Part shown: one piece after another, positions 24,197 through 32,044 of the stretch
Layout of the letters: each line of letters starts with the position of its first letter
Numbering within the stretch: the stretch's first letter is position 1
Translations under genes and position numbers: made by a program
DNA from: Mediterraneibacter agrestimuris
Lineage (GTDB): Bacteria > Bacillota > Clostridia > Lachnospirales > Lachnospiraceae
Assembly: GCF_943193195.1 (NCBI RefSeq)
Contig: NZ_CALPDG010000033.1
Span: 1-42,374, forward strand
DNA: 42,374 nucleotides
Direction of reading: 5' to 3'
The notes under the pieces: generated by a model
The model's database searches: none
What the model was told of the DNA's origin: nothing
Seen by the model: only the letters and a program-made list of their open reading frames with translations

Positions 24197-25351
24197 TTAA
24201 AAAGAAAATAAATATCCTGAAAACAACAACATACCAAATGCAATCACCTGAAAGCACACAACTCTGCTGACAAAATCATAGCATTTCATCTGCTTAAACT
24301 TCCGGTATGTTTTGCTCTTCAAATAAATATCCGTTACGACAAGCGCCGCCCCCTCATAAAGTCCATACACGATATAAAACAAATATGGACCGTGCCAGAT
24401 TCCCATCACAAGCATTGTAACCATATTTCCAACACGAGACGCCGTCTTACGGCTCTTAAATACTTTGTTTCTCAATGTATTCAGAACAAATCTTTTATAT
24501 ATATAATCCCCAAACCACTGCGACAGGGAGATATGCCATCTTTCCCAAAATTCCTTCATATTATGTGCCAGAAACGGCATATTAAAGTTCTCTCCCACTT
24601 TAATACCCAGAATATAACTCGTTCCAATTGCAAAATGTGAATATCCCGCAAAGTCAAAGAACAGATATAATGTATAAGCATACATGTACACAATCGTACT
24701 CCAGATCGTATGTTCCTCTGGAAGCGGTGTCATAACATATTGATTAATCATGAACGCCAGTCCGAACTTATAGATCATTCCTTTCCCAATTCTTCCCAGA
24801 CCAAACATCAGATAATTCTCAATGTAATCGTTTTGCGGAACCACCTTATTCAGATCCTGTAAAAATCTGTGATACCGGTCAATCGGTCCTGAACTTAACG
24901 TAGGAAAAAAAGTCACAAAATATATCGTATCCAGAAACTTCAACTCTTCTATATGTTCATCATGCATCTCTACGACCAACTGCCAGATTCGGAAGCTTAT
25001 ATAAGAAATCCCTGCAAATCCAAGCATATTAAATGGTGTGTATACACATAATTTGATCACAATAATAGGCACCATAGACAATGCAAGCACAATATAATAC
25101 AGCCAGTTTGCTTTCACCTTCTTCCGCAGATAGTAAAATCCATATAAAAGAATAAATTCGCATACAATAAATACAACAAACTGAAGCATCTGCAAGCTTT
25201 TTAATCCAAACAGAAAAATCAACATAGGAATATTCAGCAAGATTCCATAATACTTAATCCTCTTTCCAGACAGATTCATAATTACTGCTGGAATCAAAAG
25301 AAGTGAGAACATCACAACACTGAATATACTTCCATATTGTGAAAAAATCAT
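24197..25351 (-). CDS. dltB: D-alanyl transfer MBOAT protein DltB
   Basis: A 384-residue polytopic MBOAT acyltransferase that moves D-alanine from DltC across the membrane. About eleven hydrophobic helices are visible. Family motifs are FFPTLSSGPIDRY, KEFWERWHISLSQWFGDYIY and MGIWHGPYLFYIVYGLYEG, whose His (in IWHG) is the conserved catalytic residue. The ATG shares one base with the dltA stop (TAATG), so the two are translationally coupled. Confidence 0.95.
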   Translation of the reverse strand: MIFSQYGSIFSVVMFSLLLIPAVIMNLSGKRIKYYGILLNIPMLIFLFGLKSLQMLQFVVFIVCEFILLYGFYYLRKKVKANWLYYIVLALSMVPIIVIKLCVYTPFNMLGFAGISYISFRIWQLVVEMHDEHIEELKFLDTIYFVTFFPTLSSGPIDRYHRFLQDLNKVVPQNDYIENYLMFGLGRIGKGMIYKFGLAFMINQYVMTPLPEEHTIWSTIVYMYAYTLYLFFDFAGYSHFAIGTSYILGIKVGENFNMPFLAHNMKEFWERWHISLSQWFGDYIYKRFVLNTLRNKVFKSRKTASRVGNMVTMLVMGIWHGPYLFYIVYGLYEGAALVVTDIYLKSKTYRKFKQMKCYDFVSRVVCFQVIAFGMLLFSGYLFSF

Positions 25352-26865
25352 TACAAATAATCCTCCGCTAATTTTTTTCTGTCAATCTTACCGTTGATGT
25401 TCATCGGGAACTTCTCCAAGATGACAATCTTTCTCGGAATCATATAAGATGGAATCTTCTCTTTCAATTCTTTCTTAATTGCAATTCCTGTTTTCAAATC
25501 TGACAGCTCTGATTTGTAATTCAATACTACAAAAGCTGTAAGATAAGCAACCCTTCCCTCTTTATACACAGGCAATACTACACTGTTATTAACAATATCC
25601 AAAAGATTCAGATTAGAACTAATGTCATTCAGTTCGATTCGGAATCCATTCAGCTTAATCTGTGTATCCTTACGTGTAATATAGTACAGCAGACCATTTT
25701 CCTCAAATACAAGATCACCTGTCCGATATCCCATCCGTCCATCTTCTGCTTTAAAAAACGCTTTGGCAGTCTGCTCCGGATTTTTAAAATATCCCTTACT
25801 GATGCTGTCGCTTACAACAACAAGCTCCCCGGACTCACCAACAGCAACCGGATGATTTTTGTCATCTTGGATTTCATAATATCCGTCATCCAGAATCATG
25901 CCAATAGGCAGACTTTTCTCATTTGCAAGCATCTCTTCCGTAATCTCACAAGCACTCAACAGTACAGTTCCCTCCGTCGGTCCGTATCCATTGATTACTT
26001 TCGCCCCGCTAAACTTTTTATGTAATACCGATACCAGCTTTTTAGTCAGAACTTCTCCTGCCAGAATAATATTTTCCAATTCCGGCAGCATCTTTTCATC
26101 AAAACTGTCATCAAAACTGCAGATTTCCAAAAATGCCGGAGTTGATACCCATGCCGCAATATGACTTTCCTTCAAATAACGAAACAACAGCCTTGTATTA
26201 TCCAGCATCTCCTTATCAATGCTAAATAAGGTCTTACCCATGGCAAGATAAATATACAGCGGAATCACAGATACATCAAAAGAATATGACACCTGATTCA
26301 GCACAACCTGCTTATCTGCTGATAACTCACACGCTTTTGCAAACCATGATGTAAAATTCACAATATTCTTCTTACTAATCTGTACCCCTTTCGGTTTACC
26401 CGTACTTCCCGAAGTAAAAAGAATATAACAATTATCCTCACCCTGAACATAATCCTGTTCCGGTATGATAGTCCCCTCAGGGTTTCCCTGCAGCAAACTC
26501 AGCAGCTCCCTTTTTCCAATCTCCCGGCACTCTTCCGGTAAATTCACCGTTTCCCCGGAAAAATTAAATAACAATTCATTTTCCACATCCTGCATAATCG
26601 TCTCTACACGATTAGCGGGAAATGTAATATCAAGCGGCACATACGCCCGCCCGGACTTCAATGCCGCTAACATCAAAACAGTAATCTCAATATCTTTATT
26701 CCCATATATCACAATCGGAGCCTTCGTCTGACAATGCTGTTTAAAATACTCTGCCATAATCTCTGACTGCTTCCATAGCTCTTGAAAAGATATATCCCTC
26801 TCTCTGTGAATCAATGCAGTTACATCACTGTCTGAGCGCTTTTTAAGCTCGTCCAGAATCCACAT
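25351..26865 (-). CDS. dltA: D-alanine:carrier protein ligase DltA
   Basis: A 504-residue adenylate-forming enzyme that activates D-alanine with ATP and loads it on DltC. The core motifs are in order: YILFTSGSTGKPKGVQISKK (P-loop), INGYGPTEGTV, GYRTGDLV and the C-terminal NGKIDRKKL lysine. The start at 26865 has GGAGGA 8 nt upstream; ten extra in-frame residues upstream lack an RBS. It is the first gene of the dlt operon and has a near-consensus promoter about 50 nt upstream. Confidence 0.96.
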   Translation of the reverse strand: MWILDELKKRSDSDVTALIHRERDISFQELWKQSEIMAEYFKQHCQTKAPIVIYGNKDIEITVLMLAALKSGRAYVPLDITFPANRVETIMQDVENELLFNFSGETVNLPEECREIGKRELLSLLQGNPEGTIIPEQDYVQGEDNCYILFTSGSTGKPKGVQISKKNIVNFTSWFAKACELSADKQVVLNQVSYSFDVSVIPLYIYLAMGKTLFSIDKEMLDNTRLLFRYLKESHIAAWVSTPAFLEICSFDDSFDEKMLPELENIILAGEVLTKKLVSVLHKKFSGAKVINGYGPTEGTVLLSACEITEEMLANEKSLPIGMILDDGYYEIQDDKNHPVAVGESGELVVVSDSISKGYFKNPEQTAKAFFKAEDGRMGYRTGDLVFEENGLLYYITRKDTQIKLNGFRIELNDISSNLNLLDIVNNSVVLPVYKEGRVAYLTAFVVLNYKSELSDLKTGIAIKKELKEKIPSYMIPRKIVILEKFPMNINGKIDRKKLAEDYL

Positions 26866-26912
26866 GTTCTCATTCCTCCAATAATTCATCTTCATACGTG
26901 TATATCAGATAT

Positions 26913-26941
26913 ATTTTAGCACTCAGATAAATTTGTGTCAA
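26913..26941 (-). promoter_or_regulatory. Promoter of the dlt operon
   Basis: On the minus strand TTGACA (26936-26941), 17 nt, TAAAAT (26913-26918): a strong sigma-A promoter with a ~40-nt leader. The gap 26896-27229 otherwise contains the hairpin at 27015-27067 and the broken small-protein gene at 27063-27192. Confidence 0.8.
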
Positions 26942-27014
26942 TGAATCCATTGCCGGCAAACAAAGAAATGATGATGATCGGTTGCTGTTCACACGACACC
27001 TTGCACTTCATTAC

Positions 27015-27067
27015 AATAAAAAGGAACTGCTACGTAAAAAAAATCAACGTAACAGTTCCTTTTTATT
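27015..27067 (-). terminator. Long hairpin downstream of gtrA and the broken small gene
   Basis: AATAAAAAGGAACTGCTACGT (arm 27015-27035) pairs with 27047-27067 at 20 of 21 positions, with an 11-nt A-rich loop. Minus-strand transcripts from the yfhO-gtrB-gtrA operon would reach it before the dlt promoter, and the arm ends in a T-run, so it probably terminates them. It is the diverged equivalent of the hairpin at 31489-31559. Confidence 0.65.
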
Positions 27068-27192
27068 TACTTCCCTATATCCTGATTTCCTTAACAGGAG
27101 CATATCTCATAGCTCCCCTTAGCAGATTGGAAAACGAACTCTTTTCTGTATCTTTCCTTTTTTGACTGCCGTCCACCATTAAACTTTTTCAT
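27063..27192 (-). pseudogene. Frameshifted copy of the 51-residue basic protein gene
   Basis: This is a second copy of the gene at 31547-31702. RBS GAGGAAGGTCG and the start MKKFN are conserved. A 25-nt deletion after codon 13 shifts the frame, and TGG near the end has become TAG. After the deletion the other frame reads KDTEKSSFSNL then RGA-RYAP-KEI, so the protein sequence is conserved with conservative changes, which supports both copies having once been coding. Similarity stops right upstream of the RBS, so the duplicated unit is the gene plus its 3-prime hairpin. Confidence 0.75.
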
Positions 27193-27229
27193 CGACCTTC
27201 CTCTTTTTTCTGAGTAATATTCCTTCACC

Positions 27230-27664
27230 CTAAACAGGACTTACATCTTGAGTTTTCTTAAAAACAAATAATCTTTGTCCCAAATAGTTCAAAACAACAA
27301 AAAATCCCATTCCAAACAACATCGAAACATTACCCTGGATTTTCTCATCAAAGCCGCTTAAAACAAAAGAAACCAACGGCTTCGCCATTCCATAAGCCAA
27401 TAAATAACACACCGTAATATTCAAAACAAACTTGCTTATCTGCTTCCATGATTTTTCTTTACTCTGAAATGTAAAATACTTGTTCAGGAAATAACTGACT
27501 ATACTTCCCACCACATAGTTAGATGCAGAAGAGATCCAGTAACTCAAAGAAAAAACATTGTAAAAAACAAACATAACCCCTGTTCCTACCATCGTATTAA
27601 TAACGCCGACAATTAAAAACTTAACCGTTGTGATATCAATATATTTTCTTATTTTATCTACCAT
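27230..27664 (-). CDS. gtrA: GtrA family flippase-like membrane protein
   Basis: A 144-residue four-helix protein of the GtrA family (PF04138), thought to flip undecaprenyl-phosphate sugars made by GtrB. Helix one follows FLIVGVINTMVGTGVMFVFY; SNYVVGSIVSYFLNKYFTF and the final NYLGQRLFVFK are typical family segments. It is 21 nt after gtrB and the last gene of yfhO-gtrB-gtrA. A deleted copy lies at 36199-36502. Confidence 0.92.
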   Translation of the reverse strand: MVDKIRKYIDITTVKFLIVGVINTMVGTGVMFVFYNVFSLSYWISSASNYVVGSIVSYFLNKYFTFQSKEKSWKQISKFVLNITVCYLLAYGMAKPLVSFVLSGFDEKIQGNVSMLFGMGFFVVLNYLGQRLFVFKKTQDVSPV

Positions 27665-27685
27665 TATCCAACTTTTACCGCCTTT

Positions 27686-28630
27686 TCACATATTTTGATT
27701 CTGTATTATCTCTGTGATAATATATACCGGTCTTCGCTTTACTTCCTCATAAATTTTAGCAATATAATACCCCACGATTCCAAGGCTCATCATAATTACA
27801 CTTCCTATAATCAATAGCAGCAATATTACAGTTGTAAACCCTTGTACTGCATGTCCTATAAAATATTTTACCAATGTCTGTATTCCAAGAATGACTGCTC
27901 CTATAAAGGTCAGTCCTCCGGCTATCGTAACTAATTGCATAGGAGCTGTAGAAAATGCCGCTATGTTCTTCACTGCATACTTTACCAATGACCACTTTGA
28001 CCACTTTGATTCTCCTACCACTCTTTCCTGTACATCAAATTCTATCTCTGTCTTTTTAAATCCCACCCATGCTGAAAGGCCTCTGAAGAACATATTTCTT
28101 TCCGGCATACATAGAATACTCTTTACTGCTTTTTTATCCAGAAGTTTAAAATCAGAAGCTCTGGACATATCAATTTTCGTTGCCCTTGTCATCATACCAT
28201 AGAAAATTTTTGCTCCAGCTTTATAAACCGGATTTTCTTTTCCCCTGCTTCTCTTTACACCTTCTACAACTTCATATCCATTCTGCCAAAGTTTATACAT
28301 TTCTATTAAAACCTGTGGTGGATGCTGCAAATCACAGTCCATAACCACAGCGGCATCTCCTTGTGCATTAGCGAGTCCTGCAAGTATTGCAGCTTCCTTC
28401 CCGAAATTTCTGGAAAAATCAACACCTTTTACTACTATTTCGTTTGTTTTCTCTTTTTTAGCTGTTTCCACTACTTTACGGATTTCACTCCATGTGTCAT
28501 CTTTTGATCCATCGTTTACAAAAACTAATTCAAATGGAATCTCCTCTTTAGTTAAAATTTCTTTTATTGCATGATAAGCCCTTACAACATTTGTATTTTC
28601 ATTATAAGCCGGTAATACAATTGATAACAT
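27686..28630 (-). CDS. gtrB: GtrB/CsbB undecaprenyl-phosphate glycosyltransferase
   Basis: A 314-residue DPM1-like GT2 enzyme. Motifs are IVLPAYNENTNVVRA, FVNDGSKDDTW, SRNFGKEAAILAGL and MDCDLQHPPQ, with two C-terminal helices (about 235-257 and 267-290). It is similar in layout to the protein at 10100-11137 but clearly diverged. Here it is flanked by gtrA and yfhO, matching the three-part CsbB-GtcA-YfhO system that glycosylates lipoteichoic acid in bacilli. The sugar is unknown. Confidence 0.93.
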   Translation of the reverse strand: MLSIVLPAYNENTNVVRAYHAIKEILTKEEIPFELVFVNDGSKDDTWSEIRKVVETAKKEKTNEIVVKGVDFSRNFGKEAAILAGLANAQGDAAVVMDCDLQHPPQVLIEMYKLWQNGYEVVEGVKRSRGKENPVYKAGAKIFYGMMTRATKIDMSRASDFKLLDKKAVKSILCMPERNMFFRGLSAWVGFKKTEIEFDVQERVVGESKWSKWSLVKYAVKNIAAFSTAPMQLVTIAGGLTFIGAVILGIQTLVKYFIGHAVQGFTTVILLLLIIGSVIMMSLGIVGYYIAKIYEEVKRRPVYIITEIIQNQNM

Positions 28631-28643
28631 TTCCTCTTTACTC

Positions 28644-31163
28644 CTATGTATTTTTACTGCTCTTTCTCAAAATCATATAAGTCATTATACAGAAAACGGA
28701 AATCAACATTCCCGCTTTCTGTCCCGGGACATTATATTCCATTTCAATTACGCACTTGCCAGATGGAAGGTTTAATCCTATAAAAGAATCCAGTCCTTTA
28801 AAATATGATATATCTTTTCCGTTGACTTTAATCTCCCATCCTTTTTCATACGGAATCGTCAGCACTGCAGTTTCTCTGTCAGAACTTTCTTTTTCTAATA
28901 CAACCCTGTTTTTCTCAACTTCTTTCGCCTCCAGTTGTCCTGCCTGAATTGCCTTAATAGAATTTTGAAACTCCTCCATCTCTAATGTTCCTGAGCAGAT
29001 TCCATAATCCTCTTGATATTCTCCAGCGCCCACTTTTACCTCTACTGTTACTATATCGTCTTTTTTATACTCACCCATATATTCAATCTGATTATTATAC
29101 CATGTATTAGTAGATACATATTGATCATTTACATAAACCTGCATTCCACTCTGTCCATTCGAAAAATATACATACAATGGACCAGTTTCATTTACTTGAA
29201 GTTTCCACTGTACATAATTCAAGGAATCTGTATTTACAGAAAGCACTTCTGCGGGAACATACAAATCTGTCTTTTTCCCTAAGATTTTTTCATAAAGAAG
29301 CTCCTGGTTATGCAGCGGGTTTTCTTCCCACTGAATAATATCCTGCCGGCCAGCCACAGAATACCCGATAGAAAGTGCATACGGATTTTTATATAGATTT
29401 TTTCCTTCCATAATATTTTCCTGAAAGAGCTCACATCCCGGCCAAGTCCGATCAGAATAAATATATTTCACTCCCATCAATGAATCCATTGCAAGAATAG
29501 GCATATAAGACACTACCGTCGTATCTCCTGTGTATCCGCATGCTTTCATCATCTCTGCAACTTTCACATTATTGGTAGAAGTATAACTTGATATAGAGCT
29601 ATAACCAAATGCCATCCCTTCATTATTGCACTCTCCACCGCCGAGCATTCTTGAAAATGTTTTATCTATGCGGTAATAACCACCCTCTTGCTTTTTCACA
29701 TCCGCAACAGACTCTTGCATACACCTATTATATTCACTGGACACTGATGCCTGAAAATTATGATCTTCAAATTCCATATTCATTTTTTGATAAAATTCTG
29801 TAACAGTGCAAACCAAAATGACAATATTGGCTAACAATAAAGCTTTCTTTCTGACGCATCCCAATACTGCTGCTCCTACCAATATTATTAACAATCCACT
29901 CAAATATGCTTTTCCCCTGATTAAATATGGCTTTACATAATCTAGTAATATCAATATGCTTATGAGAATGCAAACTGCCTTCTGAATTTCTATGCTATAA
30001 ATCTCACCAATTTCTTTTATACAAAGCGCCGCAACAACTATCATAAAAAAAGAAAATATAAACGCATATCTATAAGTATGTGAAGATGGTATCTTAAAAA
30101 GAGTAAATGCATAATTTAATGGTCTAAAGTTGAATACAAGCATTAATCCGCCAAGAAAAACTCCTCCCAGATATTTCTTCTTATAATTAATTTTCTTTGA
30201 CACAAAAAAAAGTACTGCAAAAGCCAATACAAAACTTCCTATAAAAATCGGCGGACTTCCCTCGCTCCAAGTAAGCTTATCAGGCTCCAGAAAAAAATCT
30301 CTAAATCCATCCAAAACAGAAAAACCAAATTGAGGTATGAAAATAGAGGTATCAAATTTTTCACCATCATTCACCATATGCAATGTCTGTGGTAAGAACA
30401 AGAAAAAAGTGCTTCCAACTGCCAGCAAAGAGATGGCTGCAAATCCTAATACTAACTTTAGAAACTCTTTTAATATATGAAGCATTCTAATTACAAAACT
30501 ACGATATATAAATTCGAATAAAAAATAAAGGACAGCAAAAAGGCACAGCATATAACCTATATACCAATTACTAAAAACAGCATAAAATAATGAAACAAAA
30601 TAAAGAACAGACCGCTTTTCCCATATATATGTATAAATTCCCAAAGCTAAAAAAGGCAGTACTATTACTCCATCAAGCCACATAACATTACTGCACTGCA
30701 ATATATTATATCCCATCAAACCATAACTTACAGCAATAATACAATTATAAAATGAATCCAATTGAAATCTCTTTTCAAGGTATATATATGCTGCCAGACT
30801 ACAAAGAGCCAGTTTTAATGAAACCAGCAACGTAAGAAATTCCGCTATATATTCCGGCTTAACAAAAAAACATAACAAATTGAGCGGTGATGCAAGATAA
30901 TATGCAACCAATGAAACACTATTTCCACCCTGTCCCATATAAAAAGAATATGTAAAGCTATCTTCTCCATGCAAAACATTACGAAACCACATAAAAAAAT
31001 CCAAATATTGATATTGCATATCATTATATACAAGTGTCCGGTCTCCAAATGGATAAATTCCCTGTTTCCAAAACACCATACAGATAATTGTCAATACAAT
31101 CCCTATACTTATTATGCCATATAAAATTTTTCCACTTTGTTTTAATGAAATCTTTTTTTCCAT
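28644..31163 (-). CDS. yfhO: YfhO-family polytopic glycosyltransferase-like protein
   Basis: An 839-residue membrane protein of the YfhO family (PF09586, GT-C type fold), the likely transferase that moves the sugar from undecaprenyl phosphate to teichoic acid outside the cell. A helix at about 12-30 is followed by the acidic loop YNDMQYQYLDFFMWFRN, about twelve helices to residue ~460, a large extracellular domain to ~810, and a final helix plus KSSKN. MGQGGNSVSLVAYYLASPLN is a recognisable family segment. It is the first gene of the operon, 13 nt before gtrB, and has a promoter about 95 nt upstream. Confidence 0.88.
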   Translation of the reverse strand: MEKKISLKQSGKILYGIISIGIVLTIICMVFWKQGIYPFGDRTLVYNDMQYQYLDFFMWFRNVLHGEDSFTYSFYMGQGGNSVSLVAYYLASPLNLLCFFVKPEYIAEFLTLLVSLKLALCSLAAYIYLEKRFQLDSFYNCIIAVSYGLMGYNILQCSNVMWLDGVIVLPFLALGIYTYIWEKRSVLYFVSLFYAVFSNWYIGYMLCLFAVLYFLFEFIYRSFVIRMLHILKEFLKLVLGFAAISLLAVGSTFFLFLPQTLHMVNDGEKFDTSIFIPQFGFSVLDGFRDFFLEPDKLTWSEGSPPIFIGSFVLAFAVLFFVSKKINYKKKYLGGVFLGGLMLVFNFRPLNYAFTLFKIPSSHTYRYAFIFSFFMIVVAALCIKEIGEIYSIEIQKAVCILISILILLDYVKPYLIRGKAYLSGLLIILVGAAVLGCVRKKALLLANIVILVCTVTEFYQKMNMEFEDHNFQASVSSEYNRCMQESVADVKKQEGGYYRIDKTFSRMLGGGECNNEGMAFGYSSISSYTSTNNVKVAEMMKACGYTGDTTVVSYMPILAMDSLMGVKYIYSDRTWPGCELFQENIMEGKNLYKNPYALSIGYSVAGRQDIIQWEENPLHNQELLYEKILGKKTDLYVPAEVLSVNTDSLNYVQWKLQVNETGPLYVYFSNGQSGMQVYVNDQYVSTNTWYNNQIEYMGEYKKDDIVTVEVKVGAGEYQEDYGICSGTLEMEEFQNSIKAIQAGQLEAKEVEKNRVVLEKESSDRETAVLTIPYEKGWEIKVNGKDISYFKGLDSFIGLNLPSGKCVIEMEYNVPGQKAGMLISVFCIMTYMILRKSSKNT

Positions 31164-31252
31164 TCTTATTCTCCTAATTGTATCAATACACAGGCATTTA
31201 ATAAATACTAATCCCCTATTGATTTCCCCTCTTTATATAATTTTTCTTGAAC

Positions 31253-31281
31253 ATTATAAAGCATCACTGGTCAAAACACAA
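31253..31281 (-). promoter_or_regulatory. Promoter of yfhO-gtrB-gtrA
   Basis: On the minus strand a perfect TATAAT (31253-31258) lies 17 nt from a weak TTGTGT (31276-31281). The leader is about 85 nt. Between this and the small-protein hairpin (31282-31488) there are only dispersed repeats. Confidence 0.5.
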
Positions 31282-31322
31282 TGATTTAGCCCAAGATATA
31301 TTTTTATGTCAGTAACATATGT

Positions 31323-31358
31323 CAGTAACAGTTCAGCCTTTCGGCTGCACTGTTACTG
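31323..31358. repeat. GTAACAGTTCAGCC hairpin repeat
   Basis: CAGTAACAGT (31323-31332) and ACTGTTACTG (31349-31358) are complementary, with a further inner AGCC/GGCT pair and a TTTC loop. It shares the GTAACAGTTCAG core with the other dispersed repeats. Confidence 0.6.
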
Positions 31359-31427
31359 AATCCACCCTATTTTAAATTCACCTGCGGTGAAAGGGCGGAT
31401 TCTGTTTTCCCATCATACATTTTTACA

Positions 31428-31467
31428 GAGTTTGCAGCAAGTGCAAACTCCTATACTGAACTGTTAC
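31428..31467. repeat. Dispersed hairpin repeat, second copy of the 36-77 type
   Basis: GAGTTTGC (31428-31435), loop AGCAAGT, GCAAACTC (31443-31450), then CTGAACTGTTAC four bases after the next two. Compared with 36-77 the stem has a C-G to G-C compensatory change while loop and downstream box are kept, pointing to a conserved RNA or DNA hairpin. Confidence 0.6.
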
Positions 31468-31488
31468 TTCTATCAGTCAAAAGGTCAT

Positions 31489-31559
31489 GGGAAGTAAATA
31501 AAACGGAACTGTCACGCCAAAATTTGATCAACGTAACAGCTCCGTTTTATTTACTTCCC
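31489..31559 (-). terminator. Very long hairpin ending the small-protein gene
   Basis: Arms 31489-31516 and 31532-31559 (28 nt each) pair at 26 of 28 positions around a 15-nt loop. The stop codon of the 51-residue gene lies inside the promoter-proximal arm. The arm sequence CCGTTTTATTTACTTCCC gives a T-rich minus-strand end, so it probably terminates transcription; the length and symmetry would also work in the plus direction. Confidence 0.65.
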
Positions 31560-31702
31560 CATATCTTGATTTCCTTAGCCGGGGCATATCTCACAGCTCC
31601 CCTTTGGAGATTTGAAAACGAACTCTTTTCTGTGTCTTTTAAAGCGTGAACAGAAAATTTCGGTTCCTTTTTGGACTTCCGTCCAACATTAAACTTTTTC
31701 AT
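31547..31702 (-). CDS. Small basic protein, 51 residues, unknown family
   Basis: A short gene with every expression signal: a promoter (TTGAAA, 17 nt, TATAAT at 31771-31799), RBS GGAGG 7 nt before the ATG, a 51-codon frame and a hairpin over the stop. The product begins MKKFNVGRKSKKEPKF and ends in KEIKIWGSK; about a quarter of residues are Lys or Arg, there is no Cys, signal peptide or hydrophobic helix. The basic, polar composition fits nucleic-acid or ribosome binding, but this is a guess. A frameshifted copy at 27063-27192 conserves the protein sequence. I do not recognise the family. Confidence 0.7.
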   Translation of the reverse strand: MKKFNVGRKSKKEPKFSVHALKDTEKSSFSNLQRGAVRYAPAKEIKIWGSK

Positions 31703-31770
31703 CGACCTTCCTCCACCTGAAATAGTGCTTGCACTTTAAATTCGTATAATAAACCAAACCTACCTATCTC

Positions 31771-31799
31771 ATTATAATTATCTTTCCATTTTTTTTCAA
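31771..31799 (-). promoter_or_regulatory. Promoter of the small basic protein gene
   Basis: On the minus strand TTGAAA (31794-31799), 17 nt, TATAAT (31771-31776). The predicted leader is ~60 nt. It makes the small gene an independent transcription unit. Confidence 0.7.
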
Positions 31800-31875
31800 T
31801 AGAAATATATGAATTTCTTAATATTTCGCAACAGTTCAGCCATGCACAAATCTGCAAAAACGAATTGGTAAGCTT

Positions 31876-31903
31876 ATTCGAGCTGTTATGGCTGAACTGT
31901 TAC
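31876..31903. repeat. 28-bp dispersed repeat, copy 2
   Basis: Identical over 28 bp to 4415-4442. Further GTAACAGTTC-like boxes lie nearby: AACAGTTCAGCC around 31831-31842 and CAGTAACAGTTCGCC around 31913-31927. The stretch 31703-32044 contains the small-gene promoter and these repeats but no open gene. Confidence 0.7.
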
Positions 31904-31966
31904 ATATATTTCAGTAACAGTTCGCCCATTTATGAACAAAAACAGCTGTAAAACAGCGAAAATCAC

Positions 31967-31984
31967 CGTAGATGCAGTTCTACG
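31967..31984. repeat. Short hairpin upstream of repeat cluster end
   Basis: CGTAGA (31967-31972), loop TGCAGT, TCTACG (31979-31984) form a 6-bp stem between the 28-bp repeat and the 32001-32033 hairpin. Confidence 0.35.
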
Positions 31985-32000
31985 AATGCGTTGTTACACT

Positions 32001-32033
32001 GTAATCGGAGCACCCTATGGCTGCTCCGGTTAC
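32001..32033 (-). terminator. Hairpin just past the zincin-like gene
   Basis: Arms 32001-32012 (contains CGGAGCA) and 32022-32033 (contains TGCTCCG) make a 12-bp stem with one G-T pair, bounded by GTAA/TTAC. It is 11 nt after the stop at 32045. There is no T-run, so it may stabilise the 3-prime end or be another member of the dispersed repeats rather than an intrinsic terminator. Confidence 0.45.
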
Positions 32034-32044
32034 TTATTCAGTCC

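Noticed and set aside
26935-27165. 76-codon plus-strand open frame near the dlt promoter
   Set aside because: It overlaps the dlt -35, the long hairpin and the broken small gene on the opposite strand; it is explained by those features.
27015-31712. Composite transposon made of the two small-gene copies
   Set aside because: The copies are in direct orientation, similarity is limited to gene plus hairpin, and there is no transposase or target-site duplication.
31164-32044. CRISPR-like array from the repeated GTAACAGTTC boxes
   Set aside because: The boxes are unevenly spaced, in both orientations and part of hairpins; no regular repeat-spacer pattern or cas gene.
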